Shown: positions 11,337 to 24,185, numbered from the stretch's first letter. The stretch is 64,000 nt of DNA from Selaginella moellendorffii (GCF_000143415.4 NW_003314314.1:803443-867442); one strand, 5' to 3'. Numbers and translations: made by a program. The notes: generated by a model not told the origin, from the sequence alone.

Positions 11337-12293
11337 TTATAACACTCTTTTGATCTGCTCTATGAATTCCTTAGCAATGAGAGTGTATGTGTGCTCTGTG
11401 GGATGTATCATATCCCAAAAGACATAATCACTTGGATTCTTGCACAGACCGCTCAATGTATTTTTATGTGAGAGGCAATTAGGGCAACAACCTCCTGCGT
11501 TCTTGAATCCAAATTGGATTGGGTTCTCCACAAAAGATTTAATTGGTGAGTAACCATCTACGAATGCACTTCTCATCCCTGGTAATCTTTCTTCTGCCCT
11601 TAGAACAATCCCCCGAGCCTGTGTGTTGAATTGCTCTACCAAATTATTGATTTCATTCACGCAATTTCCTCCTGAAGTAACAATAGGTGAGCATCCTAGC
11701 GGCCCAACACTTGAATAGATGATCTTCCTAAAACCATATTCGTAAAGTTGTTGCAAACCTTTCTCTAATGACAGCAACATCCCTTCCAAGTCCACATCCA
11801 TAATGTTTTGAAGATTTGCTGCGATATCATTTCCACCAGAAGAGATCACAACAACAAAGTCATTGAGATTCTTCTTGGAGATCTTCATGGAGAATTCCCT
11901 GAGTTGTTTTAGCTGCTCACTAAATGACACGACACCCCAGTCCGAATGAGTCGAGTCGAATAATCCACTACCATCAGATGCAAAGTTGATACTAGGAAAA
12001 ACTTGGCTCTCAGCTTTCAAACCCAGGAATGGCTTGGAAAAGGGCAAACCCAAGGCCTTGTTTATCAGATCTGGGATGATGAATCCATCACTGCACCTCC
12101 CAGATGGTTTGGTATACCGTGTTTCCCCATACGGAACAAAGTCACAACGCGAAACTGAGTTTTTCATGTATTTGTTAGTTCCTACATCAAAGATTGAATC
12201 TCCCATATAGATGGTCCTAAGCTGAGGAATTGACCTTCCAAACACGCACGCGCAGAGAGCCAAGATCGCAAGCACGAACACTAAAATCCTCAT
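11337..12293 (-). CDS. GDSL esterase/lipase
   Basis: Intact single-exon gene, 318 residues. SGNH/GDSL hydrolases use a Ser-Asp-His triad to cleave acyl or acetyl esters, usually in the apoplast. Residues 1-20 form a hydrophobic signal peptide. Block I is YMGDSIFDVG (GDSI instead of GDSL, nucleophile Ser about residue 33), block II is INFASDGSG, block III contains GGND, and block V is DMIHPTEHTY carrying the catalytic Asp and His near the C terminus. Plant members are typically 330-380 residues with several introns; this one is slightly short and intronless. The start ATG directly precedes the signal peptide and lies about 41 bp downstream of a TATA box. Substrate cannot be told from sequence. 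Confidence 0.9.
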   Translation of the reverse strand: MRILVFVLAILALCACVFGRSIPQLRTIYMGDSIFDVGTNKYMKNSVSRCDFVPYGETRYTKPSGRCSDGFIIPDLINKALGLPFSKPFLGLKAESQVFPSINFASDGSGLFDSTHSDWGVVSFSEQLKQLREFSMKISKKNLNDFVVVISSGGNDIAANLQNIMDVDLEGMLLSLEKGLQQLYEYGFRKIIYSSVGPLGCSPIVTSGGNCVNEINNLVEQFNTQARGIVLRAEERLPGMRSAFVDGYSPIKSFVENPIQFGFKNAGGCCPNCLSHKNTLSGLCKNPSDYVFWDMIHPTEHTYTLIAKEFIEQIKRVL

Positions 12294-12333
12294 CTCGCCA
12301 AAAACCTTTGTGGCAAAACCTATGCATAAACTT

Positions 12334-12342
12334 GTTTATATA
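12334..12342 (-). promoter_or_regulatory. TATA box of the GDSL lipase gene
   Basis: Minus strand reads TATATAAAC, 41 bp upstream of the ATG at 12293. The short distance implies a very short 5' UTR. Confidence 0.6.
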
Positions 12343-12504
12343 GAAGAGGGAAAAGGAAAAGGTTACTGCTAACTAAACTCGAAAACCTAAATTTTAAATG
12401 GTAAAGATAAAAGGTTCTATCTTTTTCTTTTTTATCTAATTGAGCTCCAGAAGGATGTTAATGATGATCATTTGAACTCCACAAAGGTCCATTCTTAGGA
12501 ATTG

Positions 12505-14844
12505 TTACGCTGTAGTTTCTCTTAATCTCGCGGCACACCTCATTTCGAGTTCCTTCGTCATCTCCCATCTCTCCCTCGTCAAGCTTCGTTCGCCATAGCT
12601 CAAGGATAACAGGCGAGCCATTGTTAACCATCTACGCACAAAGAGAAACAAGGATTTTGTTACTCTCGACTCGGAGTAAGGAGCGCTATACCTGTGAAAC
12701 GTTTCAGATCCTACAGTTCTATCCTTCTGGCGTGCGGCCACAAGATCTTCCTCCAGAATCTGGCAGCCAACAGTTAGAACTCGGGAAGGAGAAAGACACT
12801 GGAGAAAAGAATACCTTCTGCATTGAAGGCTCGATAACGTGGTCGGCCTCCCGCGCACTGCTCAAATAAATACGCCATTTCGACAAGTCCGATGCTTCTG
12901 CATGGATACGTGCCGCTTCCGCGCTGCACCTTAAAGGTACGAGCGCATCAGCTGGTAAAATCCTCGATTTGCCGCAAGAAACCACCAACACGGGCAAATC
13001 TGTCGGCATTTCCATCTGATAATACTGGAAATCGTAGTCGACCTTTTGAAACGAACGAAAACATCAGCATACCACGTAAGAGATGAGCAAGACAAGACTT
13101 ACTTTCTGAGACTCCATGACGCTCTTCAAGCTCTGCAAATTCTTGACACCGGTTTCGTTCAGCCTTCCTGTGTTTAAAGCAGTCTCGTCTAACGTAAGAT
13201 GCGTGCCGCTTGCTAGTTGTAAACCACCGGTAACCAATCTATACGTGAAACTATAGCAAGTGAGACCGGAATGAAAAGAGAAAATGAAAGAAGCGTACCG
13301 ATTGGTGGCATAATCTTTTCGTGGAGCGATCAGACAGGAGTTCAAGTCCTGGAGTGACAGCGGCACTACTTGTGAACAGGGAAGAAGTACTGATATCGCG
13401 TGCCCGACTGCAGAGGCAACGAGTGATGCGGAACCATCGGCACCAGCTTGACACCCGCTAAAGTTGAGAGAAAACTTCCCAACAGCCAAGGGCTCTACAC
13501 GGCTATAAACCTGAGCATCACAGTCAGAATAACACCAAGTAAAAAACGACGAGAATTGTGCATACCTTTGACAGAAGATGCAAGAGTAAATATTCCGCGG
13601 CGAGTCTGTCCTCACCGAGAACAGATTGTAATTTACAAAGAAGAGATTCCCTCACGGAGCATATATCCGCCAAAGCACCCGGCTGACTAGGAATACTGTA
13701 AGCTGAAAGTTTTCTCATGGTAATACAGTGAAGTCGAGGAACCTTGAGATATCAAAGTCAGAGAGGTAATGGAAATGAGCTTCTTACCGTGCTGGACGGT
13801 AACTGCAAGGAGGTGTCATCTTCCATCAAGGATTCAGCCAGCGCTGATGAATCAGAAGCCGAGCTAGAAACCAGTTCCGATTCTTTCCATACGATACCAA
13901 CAAACTCTGCGATGTCATTCAACTTCAAGTCCGCATCGTTTCCATCGTAAATCTGGCAGAAAAAAAGGCAGTGGTTAAGTCTCAGAAAAAAAAAAACGGA
14001 ATTCTCGACTTTGACGAGGCACGAGTTCTGCTCTTTCGTTGGAGAGTCACAGTCCATGCTCTGCAAAAAGAAAAATATGGTAAGAATATCCATTTAAACG
14101 CATAAAAAGCTTTCACCTCCACAGTCGCTGGAACATCCTCCCGTTTGCGCTTCAAGCTCTGGCTAGTTGCATCCGGTTGTACAGCATTTGAATGCCATCT
14201 ATTTTTCATCCATTGATTTTCACCAGGAATCTACAAACACTCGAAGAAAAGTTGAAAACCCTGAGAAAGTGAAAACTTACTGGAACGCAATAAAGCAGCC
14301 GTCGATCCCAGATTTGCTGCTCGGTATCTTGCGGAACTGGGCTGTCGGTGTACTTGTTTGTTTGCCAAGTATTGCAATCCTGTAACATAAATCACGATAG
14401 AGGACCTTGAAAAACAAAAAACTCAAGAGAAAGAGCAATACCTTGTAAGCGCCAACATAGTATTCCACATCGAACATATCTTGGATCTGTAAGAAACATA
14501 GATAAAAAGTTTGCAAACAAATTTTTTCGGAAAAATGTACCATTCCCCGGAAGCGAACCAGCGACCCAGAAGGAATAGAATCACGCGCCAAATCGCCAAT
14601 GTGAGGAACCTAGCAGCGGCATTCAATTCCAGCCCGGCTAAGAAGTAAAAAGAAGAAAGCAAACCTGAGCAATGGCGCCTTCTTCGTACAAAAACTTGTC
14701 GAAGACTCCCTTGACGCCCCAGTCGCCCCCCGAGAGCTCCAAAGTTGCGGCTGGAGCAGGAGAAGCGGCCATGGCTGCAATGGAGAAGAGGCCTCGCACG
14801 GCGCCCAGTGGATTCCGCAGCAAATCCACCGCCGGCGCGACCAT
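12505..14844 (-). CDS. ETG1: MCM complex-binding protein (MCMBP/ETG1)
   Basis: Thirteen exons (14665-14844, 14541-14609, 14442-14486, 14281-14379, 14117-14230, 14010-14060, 13788-13952, 13566-13742, 13299-13510, 13103-13250, 12815-13042, 12692-12759, 12505-12631) join in frame into 560 residues, against about 590 for Arabidopsis ETG1. MCMBP replaces MCM2 in an alternative MCM complex and aids MCM assembly, unloading and sister-chromatid cohesion. Recognisable blocks are NPLGAV near the start, VRFRGM, YYVGAYK, WQTNKYTDSP, RRLLYCVP, CLVKIYD, VPRLHC and a C-terminal FHRWLTMARL helix region. The exon that starts with VPRLHC was chosen because only its acceptor keeps phase with the preceding exon. 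Introns are 49-60 bp. The intact P450 ends 153 bp upstream. Its client MCM4 lies 33 kb away in this same window. Confidence 0.92.
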
Positions 14845-14997
14845 CGCTCCCGCCCTTAGGTTAAGAAATTTCCCGCCATAGGTTATGAAATCTATATTGA
14901 GTAGAATATACCAAAAGACTTTTAGGTGCAAAGTCAATGCATATTCTACCATTTTATATATGAATATATGCTAACATCGTAGCATTAATTTATAACG

Positions 14998-16535
14998 CTA
15001 TTCAGTCAACTGGAGAGTGGTGTACGCACTTTCGTGGAGCCTGGGAGTGATCCTGGCTTTGAGAGTGTGTGCCATGAAGTTTACAATACCCATAGCTTCA
15101 CCCATGGGCTGATCTTTCGGACTGCCAGGAAACTCCCACTCGAATCCATGAAGAAGATTGGAAAGAACAAGCTGGACGTTCCTAAGACCCAGAGCAAGCC
15201 CTGGGCAAGACCGCTTTCCAGATCCGAATGGAAGTAGCTCAAAGTCTTGGCCGTTGACACCGATGTTGCTGCCAATGAATCTCTGAGGTTGGAACTCCAG
15301 AGGATCACTCCAGACTTGAGGGTCTCTTCCAATTGCGTAGACGTTCACAAGCAGCGTTGTGTTCTTGGGGATGTCATAGCCAGCAACTTTCTGGGCCTCA
15401 ATGGATGCGTGTGGTACGAGCAAAGAAATGGGAGGGTGGAGACGAAAGCTTTCCTTGATGATGGCATTCAAAACCTCGAGCTTGGATATGTCTCCCTCTT
15501 CGACCATGCGTGTGCGTCCAACAACACTCTCAATCTCTTGCTGAGCTTTGACCATCCAATCTGGATGATGAAGAAGTTCCGCTAGAGTCCATTCGGTCAC
15601 TGTGGATGATGTTTCAGATCCACCAAGCAATAGATCCTATCAAGATCACAAAAGAATCAAGCAAGTTCCACGGAGAAAACCAAACTTACCATGAGCACAG
15701 CTCTGAGATTGACCACATCGTTTCCAATGTGATTCTTTGTGATCTCCACGAAATCGGGAACCTCGCCCGGGTGTTGCTCGTCCAAAACCTTTTGCAAGAA
15801 GCCATTCATCTTATCCCCGGCCATCTTTGCACGGCGGGCGACCAAGTCGAGCCAGCTCAAGTAGGGGAAATAGTCAGTGATCGAGAATGCTGCTGCCACC
15901 TCGAGGTTCTCATCAATCATCGCTATGAAATTCGAGGCCTCCTTCGCAATGGCGGGATCGCCCGAGGCCTTGGATCCAAAGTAAATCTTCTTCATCAGGA
16001 TGCGAGTCATAACGTTGAAGCTGAGCGCCCTCAAATGTGATCTCACTTCCACAACTTGGCCAGCATTAGAAGCTCTCAAGAACTCGCGACTGAGCTCCCA
16101 CAGCTCGTCCCGGATGATGTGCGTGTTCATGCTCACCCTCTTAGCCGTGAAGAGCTCCGTGGCGCAGAGCTTCCTCAGCTTCTTCCAGTAGTCTCCATAC
16201 GGCGAGAAAGATAAGCTCTTGCAATTCACGACAATGCAGGCCACATTGTTTCGAGGCCTATACGCGAATTCCGTGTCGTTGTTCTTGAGAAACTCCTTGG
16301 CCATTGCTGGACTGGCGACCACGAACACAGGGACGGATCCCAGGCGTAAGTGGAAGAGCGGGCCAAATTTCTTGGAGAGCTGCTGGAGTGAGATGTGTGG
16401 GAGCCTGCCCAGGAGATGGAAGTGGCCGATGAGTGGCAATCCCCTTGGGCCCGGCGGAAGATTGAGAGATTTGCTGGAGAGCCATTGCTTGAGAATGAAA
16501 GCTGTGATGAGGAAGAGCACGACTGCCCAGAGCAT
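14998..16535 (-). CDS. Cytochrome P450, CYP71 clan (intact)
   Basis: Two exons (15690-16535 and 14998-15636) with one 53-bp phase-0 intron give 494 residues. It shows an N-terminal ER anchor, proline hinge LPPGPRGLP, C-helix WKKLRK, I-helix GGSETSS (acid-alcohol pair present), ExxR in KESFRLHPP, FQPQRF, and the heme loop FGSGKRSCPG with its Cys ligand. The single phase-0 intron just before the I-helix is the classic A-type P450 structure. These enzymes are ER-bound monooxygenases of phenylpropanoid, flavonoid or other specialised metabolism; subfamily and substrate cannot be assigned. I chose the Met at 16535, which starts the anchor, over an upstream in-frame Met at 16646. Fragments of this gene occur at 1-120 and 24420-25866. 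Confidence 0.9.
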
Positions 16536-17920
16536 TGCTACTTTCTGCCCCTCAATTGTTGAAGCCCTCCTTTTGTATACCGCTGGCAAAGTATCTTCGT
16601 TAACTTCCTTTCCAATGTTGAATAGCAAGCATCGATCAAAATTCACGTGATCGATCTTTGAAAATCTTTAACTCTTTAAACCAGTTTCAAGGCAGCCTTG
16701 AGACTTGATTGGCGCTCTAGTCACATCCAGTATGTACTCACACATTGCCCAAGGCAGGCCTGCCATTGTTTACAGAGCGTTAGAGAGCACCAGAAAACCT
16801 TGCAGTTAGCAAACTCGAACCAAATCCATTGTAAGTTGAGGTACCCCGGCCGAGTTCGTCAATAATTATTAGAGAAGTCTCAGTTTCAGATTTTAATATC
16901 GCCGAGGTTTCGAGCACGATGGCAGAACAGAAAGCCATCAAGATATTCACACCAATCTAAATAAAATAAACGTTTGATCTGGCACAAAATCAAATCGCTG
17001 GCCCACTGCCTGTGTCATCTGGAAACTCTCAAAAAATTAACCTTGATAACTTGACATCGGCAGTTCACTTGTAAGAGACCGTGCGTGTTAGTGTACCTTC
17101 TAACTTTGTGTTTATGTTCTTTTTTTTTTTGTAGCCACTTGATTTTAGCAAGCTTCCAGTGATAATAGGCCTTACTTAGCTTACAGCCAGATCCACAAAG
17201 CTTAACAAGACATCCAGTTCCGTTTGCCACACCATTGCGGACGTATAAAATCACCAACATAGAAGAATCGACGAGCATACCTGTGAAACCTGAGCCTCTT
17301 AACAAGATCCCTTCGAGTGTTGGTGTAATTTTCTGTCAGGTTCCCATATCTTTTGCTAAGCCTTCAAAGCCTGGAAGTCGTGGGCTTTATCCTGTCGAGT
17401 TTCCAAGGTGATGTATTGCACTGCAAGTTTCTTGCGAACTTTAGGCTCCTAAATCAAGAATCGCAAGTCCATCATTTGGCATCATATGACAGCAGCTTAA
17501 AAATCATCAAAGCTGACTGTTTGGAGGAAGAGATCCGTGCATAAACAAGCCGTGAACGATTTGGATCTTCCTGCTGATACGTCTCTGAAGCTGGACAAAA
17601 TGACGCAGTGGGGGAACGTATTCATTTATTTTGTCTCTTTATATAGATAAGATTAGAACCATCCATAAGTAATTAATCCTAATAATTAATTACTAGGATA
17701 AATAATATGGTTGTGCGTCTCTACTGCTTTCAGAGCATGCATCGACTGGGTCCGGGTTCCCGAGCTCGAGCACGGGGTCAGGTGCCTAAGCTCCGGGTCT
17801 TGGGGTGTCTGAGCTCGATTAGAATTTGACAAAGAAATCTAGCAAAAATTTCATCATGCAATTCTAAATTGATTTATCAGATTCATAGTTTCTGAACACC
17901 TTGTTTACTATAAGTGCTAT
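16536..17920. other. Intergenic region 5' of the intact P450
   Basis: The first 440 bp are the P450 promoter, duplicated at 121-985. A TATACAAA motif on the minus strand near 16572 could be its TATA box. The remainder holds short ORFs on both strands without recognisable domains, including a 96-codon minus ORF at 17015-17305. No gene is supported. Confidence 0.4.
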
Positions 17921-17921
17921 G

Positions 17922-19582
17922 ATCATTGGTACACGGCGCAGCTGAAAAAGGGGGCATTCAGGGGCCTCCATCCCGATTCATGGTAGGCCAAATAGCTGAA
18001 ATCCAGAACACGAGGAGCGCCATCAAGGATCACGACATGGAAAGTTTCAGCCACGACATTTTCCATCGGGTACATCCTGCGTTGCTCAAATGGCGGAAGC
18101 AATATGGTATGTTCTTGTCATCTCTGATGAATATCAAAGCTTCGTTCCTGATGAGCATGGTCCAGGGAGAAGATTTGTGCTCTGGTGGGGAACTGAGCCA
18201 AGGATATCGGTCTCGAGATCGTAAGGGAGGTTTTGTCTAAGAAGTTTTCTCAGTTTGATAAATCGGAGGCCGGGCTGCGGTTGGCGAACTTGTTCCTTGA
18301 TCGTGGATTAGTTTCTGTTACTGGAGAGGAATGGAGTCATGACCGCCGACTCGTAGCACCGGCATTCTTTCATGAACGTATTAAAGTGGGTATTCATACT
18401 ATTATCTTCTCATGAAATCTGGCTGATAAGTGTTTCTGATTCTCCTGTACACAGCAAATGACCGGTGCAATCGCAGGGTGCGCATCTCGCATGCTTGATC
18501 AATGTGAAGCTAGAATCCCGAGATTGAAATCTCTGGAGAGGTGCGTAAGCTCACAGGAGACGTTATCTCCCATACAGCATTTGGAACTAGCTATCTCAAA
18601 GGGAAGAGAGTTTTCGAGATATTGTCTAAGAAAATCCCAGAGCTACTGCCCAAACTCGTCAGCTTTTCCTGGATTCCAGGCTTCAGGTATGCTGGGATCT
18701 CTGCTATCATCTATTGAACTGAATCATAATCACTTGCTTACAGGTTTCTCCCACTTCCAATCAACCTCCGACTGTGGAAGCTTCATCAGGAGTTGGATTC
18801 TCTGATCACTGGGATCATAGACGAGCGTCGGAACTCAGTGAAGTCAGGGGAAAGCAATACATACGGGAATGACTTACTCGGACTGATGCTGAAGGAGTGT
18901 GACAGCAGCAGTAATTTCACAAGCAGGGATCTGATAGAGGAATGCAAGACGTTCTACCTTGCGGGCCATGAGACCACAGCCACCTTACTAACCTGGACTT
19001 TGATGCTACTGGGAGGCTATCCTGAATGGCAAGAACGCGCCCGTGCTGAGGTACACGAAGTATGTGTGAGATTCCTGATGGCGAGAGTGTCAGCAGGCTC
19101 AAGCTCGTAAGTCAATCAATATCTCCTAATTCCAAAACTTAACATCTTGATTCTTGAACAGGTGGGAATGATCCTTTACGAAACTCTGCGGCTGTATCCA
19201 CCAGCAATTGAGGTGATCAGGGAGTGTGTGGAGGAGTCTTGGCTGCAAGATTTACACGTTCCAAAAGGAGTATCTGTGTCGTTTCCAATCACTGGATTGC
19301 ATCAGGATAAGGAGCTCTGGGGAGAAGATGCAGGCCAATTCAATCCGGATCGCTTCAAAGATGGGTTCTCAAGCGCGTGCAAGCATCCAAATGCTTTCAT
19401 GCCGTTTTCGTTTGGGCAGCGGGTGTGCGTGGGCCAGCCGTTTGCGATGATCGAAGCCAAAGTCATTCTGGCTATGATACTACAGTGTTCCGGCTTCACC
19501 GAACTACCACCATAATCCTGCGATGAAGTTTGGCTTGAAGCCTATCCATGGAGTGCCGCTTGTACTCAGTAAAATGTGATGC
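17922..19582 (+). pseudogene. CYP72-clan cytochrome P450 pseudogene (A)
   Basis: Nearly the whole P450 is present but the frame breaks four times. Seen in order: GIQGPPSRFMVGQI, KQYG at a phase-1 intron (18107-18165), WWGTEPRISVS then frameshift 1 (about 18214), the C-helix region GEEWSHDRRLVAPAF, frameshift 2 (about 18515), LTGDVISHTAFG, I-helix AGHETTATLLTW, frameshift 3 (about 19063), ExxR in YETLRLYPP, FNPDRF, heme loop FSFGQRVCVGQ, then frameshift 4 (about 19498) before the C-terminal KPIHGVPLVLSKM and TGA at 19577. Remaining introns keep GT-AG ends and short lengths. The N-terminal anchor is missing. The clan is judged from the I-helix and C-terminal style. Intact motifs between breaks suggest recent loss, or sequence errors. 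Confidence 0.85.
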
Positions 19583-19599
19583 ATGTTCGTGGCATTAGA

Positions 19600-20770
19600 C
19601 GTTCATAAAAGTTATGTTTGTTGAACTACTCCGAGTTCTTGAACCAAACTGGTTGATAAATCATTTGCTCTTTCATAGTACCTCAGAAACGTTTAGAACA
19701 ATCGCGAGGGAGCCCGAGGTTCCAAGAGAGGTTTCTGCATCTTTTCATCCACCACCGAGTGAACTCGGCTTCTTGAACGATCCAGAGCGAGACGCGGTTT
19801 GGTGTCAAGGGGCGAGGCGATCAGGATTTAAGAGTTAGGAGGACGGGTTCTAGATGGGTTGATCTCGCACTTCGAGCAGCGAGAATCTCGTCCAAAACGC
19901 CATGCCAGATTGGCTATTAGTGAAGTGTAAAAGTAAACCGGCAAAGATTTTGTTTAACATTGAGTCATGCAATAAAAACAATAACATCAACAGTGGTATT
20001 GCTGGAAACGAGATAGAGGGCCACCAGGGAGCACATGGTACTTTCTCAGTGAGAAGAAGGATGTCCTCCCTCTGAGCCATTGCAGCTTTTGGATCCCAAT
20101 CGAGCTGGATGGTATTTCTTCCATTGTTTTTTAGTTCTAGGTTTTCATCCAGGGAGGAAGGCATCCTATTTCGTGGGGAGATGCTAGATGGACCATTTTG
20201 CAAGAGTGGTGGCAAAGTAGCTCGAGATGCCCTGGTTTTAGTGTGCACGAATGTCTTTCGTTTCTCATACTGGCATTATGTAATTACTTGGGAGCCTCTA
20301 AGTAAATTCTCAGATTATTGGTATTGGGAGGGAAGCACTAACAGGAGTTTCATGCACTCTCACGGAGAAGGAAGATGGAGGAAGGCAAGAAGGCAGAAGA
20401 AGAGCTGATGAAGCATTACCTTGTCAAGGTAAATCTTTTCTTGCATCACAGGGATACTGCTGAATGAAATGGAGAGAGCCTCAAGGCTATATCATGGCTT
20501 GCGAATGAAGATGAACCAATTCCACAAAACGTGTGAGGCCATGAAACAATGTCCAACTCGAGTGGAATGAATCACTGTTGATAGGGTCATAGATGAAAAG
20601 TTTGAAAGACATCTTCCTAACAGATTTACCATCAAAGCTACCAACTAATTGTGAGGTTGATTATTAAATTGAGATTGTTTCAAGTTCTAAGCCGGTTTTA
20701 TATTGTTTGAACATCAAGGAGAAGCAATTCATAAAAGTTCTTGATAAAGTCATATTTAACTAAGTAAGTC
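19600..20770. other. Unassigned intergenic stretch
   Basis: Contains a 132-codon minus ORF (19850-20248) and a 99-codon plus ORF (20109-20408) that overlap one another; neither shows a domain, signal peptide or splice structure I recognise. The right half (20400-20770) looks retroelement-derived because it leads into the RT fragment at 20780. Confidence 0.35.
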
Positions 20771-20779
20771 ATATTTTAG

Positions 20780-21040
20780 AGTGTTAGTCCTTTTTGTTAT
20801 GAAAAAAGATGGTACTATGAATGATTATCATGGTCTCTACAAACTTACAATAAAAAACAATTATCAATTGCCTCATATTGATGACATATTTGATGAAATT
20901 TTAAAGGTTAAGTATTTTATACAACTTGATTTGCAACCAAGTATCATTAGATATGGGTGGCAGATCAAGATCTAAAGAAGACAACCTTTAGGACTTATTA
21001 TGGATCCTATGAATTCATGATTATATATCATTATAGAAAA
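20780..21040 (+). mobile_element. Ty3/gypsy RT fragment
   Basis: Encodes LVLFVMKKDGT, then NNYQLPHIDDIFDEILKVKYFIQLDL, the conserved start of gypsy reverse transcriptase, with a frameshift into DLKKTTFRTYYGSYEF. It parallels the RT at 4861 but is a different, more diverged copy. The YxDD catalytic box is absent; a short YINNVLIF remnant follows at about 21057. Confidence 0.75.
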
Positions 21041-21094
21041 GATTTATTTGTTGTTCTATATATCAACAATGTTCTAATATTTAGTGAAATGTGT

Positions 21095-21330
21095 GTCATT
21101 CCTTATTTTGCATTCAAATTGGGTCTAAACTTAAGTTCCATGTTAAGTCAGTGGGGTATCTGCTTGTTTGCACTAAATCATTGGTATATTAAAATTGTGT
21201 TAAACTTTGTTTGACACTATTTTGTGTATTAGAGCTGGATATAAGGAGCTGATGTTTGTAAAGGTGAGACCTTTATTTTGGAGTGCAATAGACTAATTTT
21301 AAATTCATATGCATTACATAGCAGCATTTG
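21095..21330 (+). repeat. LTR-like copy, family B
   Basis: Aligns with 61770-62000: shared TTGGTATAT-AAAATTGTGTTAAAC, TGTTTGACAC and a terminal AAATTCATATGC segment. Here it directly follows a truncated RT, so the rest of pol (RNase H, integrase) has been deleted. Confidence 0.55.
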
Positions 21331-24185
21331 ATGCCATATTCAAACTCAAGCACTAAGATCAAGCATAAGCCAGGCTCAAGCTCTAGTTGTGATAGATTTA
21401 TTGATAAGTTGGGGCTTAGGCAAAGGATTGCTGGGTGTGTTAGCTAAAAATAATTGCCATTATTATTAATAACAGTAATAACCAATCTAACAATTCTAGT
21501 ATAGTATATAAATCTTGACAATATATTAGCCTTACAACTTTTTCTTACTAGTGGACACCTAAGAAATGCTTATAGAGGATTGCAAGCAATAATACAAGGA
21601 TCTATAACTTTGCTAATTGTCCCCTAGAGCATGGCACCTCCTTATCTATTTTTGCTTTTTTCTTTTCTAGCTTCTAATGGTCAAGGCTATGGTTATGCAG
21701 TATAGCTATAACTAAGATTTCTGATTCTAAAAAATGTTATGCCTTATAAATCTAAATATAGTTTGTATTAATGATAAGCTTGATTATAAATAAAATTATG
21801 CTAAATTTTTATAAGCATTTAATGTAAATAGTATTTTAACAGAATTTATCAGTTATATCAGTTTTGAAAAAGCTATAAGAGGAAAAACAAAACTTAAACA
21901 CATCTATAATTATTATATTTATAAAAACTAATCAGTATAATTATTATATTTAATGATATTTACTTTCAAGCAGTGCATTGTATCTTCCGAGATGTTCCAC
22001 AAGCATCCACTCTCTCAATGAAACTATATACTATTCCTTGATGGTGGATGCACTTTCATAACTTTCAAAAGCATCTTTGATGATGGAGAGAAAACACTTA
22101 TCTAAATTCCACACTAACAACTCCATAACTTCCCTTAGTAAAGGATCATCACTATCATCTATTCAAATTTAAACAAACATCACCCTCAACCTCCATCACT
22201 TAAACCCAAAATATTTAATGTTCCTTCTTAATTGTTATTGCAGTTAGGAACATAATATCCTAATCCCTCAAAAAATACTTTACAATTGAAAAGATATATT
22301 AAGTTGACCTTCTTACCACAATGTGATATGACTTTATCTAGCACTATATATCCTTTGAATATACTTATTGAACAAATCTATACCAAACATTATCTAAAAG
22401 TTTGGTATCTTTAACACTACCAAGTATAATCTTTCTTTCCACTTAGATATATCTTTATTTGTATATCATTTATAAATTTCTTAATTATTTGCCTATCTTT
22501 TGAAAATTAAAAGTGTATAAACAATATTTGCTCAACTTTTAATTCTAACAACTTAATTAAGTCTTTGGATATCATGCTATATGCAATTTTTATATCAATC
22601 ATCACTTAGACTCAGTATCTAAAGACAAAGTCTATAAGATACATTAATGGATTAGTGATTGCATAAATCTTGAAGAGAATAATTCACTTTTTCTTCTTTA
22701 TAGTCTCCATTAACCAATTTATGAACCCCTTTAACCTCACCAACACTATCTTCCTTTATGACATTAATGTGAAATTTTACCTTATGCTTGTTGAGACATT
22801 CTAAAAACCTATTTCTTGCCTTTCCATAGTGGAAGCAATAACCTACACTATTTATTTTGCTAGGAGTAAATTTTATAAATTGTTGTTACTTGAACCTATT
22901 AGAAGGAAGAAGAAAGGGCCTATGACTAAATGAAGTAGCTAATAGATACTAACCACCACTTTTATTAATCATTCTTTATGACACTTTGGAGCAAAACTTT
23001 CCTTCCACACCTTAGTGGTGGAAGGTAGGGATTAAACCTTGACCTAGTGGTGGTATTGGCAAATATTACCATGATCAAAGGATTTGGTGGGAATTAACAA
23101 AAGGATATTAGGGGATGGTGTTCCTTATATCTTAAGGCAATTTAAAGATGGTAAAGAGTGATTAATAACCATTTATAAATAAATGATATAATCTTAGAGA
23201 AATAAAATTATAGTATGAGTGGTTTTTGACTCTTAATAAGACAATAAGAATGAATATGGTTCTAATGCAAGAGGCTTTAGGTGTTGGAAGTGGGATTCAA
23301 ATACATAAAGTATTTGGACCCAATATGAAGTCTTGAAGCCTTTAGGGTGTTAATAAGTACCCCAAGTTAGGATGAAGACCTATAGAAATTGTAAATGAAA
23401 TTCCTTTAAGTTGTTGAAAGTGTAATTAAAAGATTAAAGTAGAATGAAAAATTTTGTTGTTTACATACTATACATGTGAAATCAAACTTTATAGTGTAAT
23501 TGGTGATAACCATAAACTTGCTCATATACAATTGTAAAATAATCATCATATTTTGATATAAAAATATTATACAAAGATAAAGCTATAAGTTTAGGCTAAT
23601 ATATAGAGAATATAGGAAAGAAAAGGTAATAGGAAGGAAATTTTTTTCTATGTTCTGTTTAAGTAGTTGCAGAGGGTATTACAAATTATTAGTTTATTGC
23701 ATCACTATAGTAGTCAAAAGAATGAAAGAATGCCAGAAATAACAAAAAATATAATTCTAGATATTATCAATAACATTTATTTCTCTAATAGAAAATTTTA
23801 AGCTTATTTTGAAAAGAATGTTTTAAGCTGGATTGTAAATATCTATAGTAGTATTTATAGATTTTTACCATAAAAATTCTAAATTATATAAAAATAAAAC
23901 TAATCTTTTCAGGGAGTAAAAATCTTTTATATTTAATTTAGATATAGTCTTAAACCATAGAATTCAGAATATCCATTGGAGGCAATGGCTCTCTCTGTGT
24001 ACATAGATAAAAATATGAGTGCTTAAATTCTTGAAGAGTATGATAACATATAGAGAAAACTAAAATGAAAAAAAATAAAGTGATTATAATTTATTTTATT
24101 TTATATAATGATAAAAAGAATGTGTACACAAACTTGTTACTATTTTGTTTTTTCTTAAGCACTCGGGTGGTAGTGAATATATCTA
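21331..24185. other. AT-rich gene-free stretch
   Basis: No ORF of note, no recognised protein motif on either strand, and strongly AT-rich. It probably consists of old LTR and non-autonomous element debris. Simple A/T runs are frequent. Confidence 0.5.

Noticed and set aside
11337-12293. GDSI instead of GDSL as evidence of inactivity
   Set aside because: The fourth residue of the motif varies in active family members; Ser, Asp and His are present.
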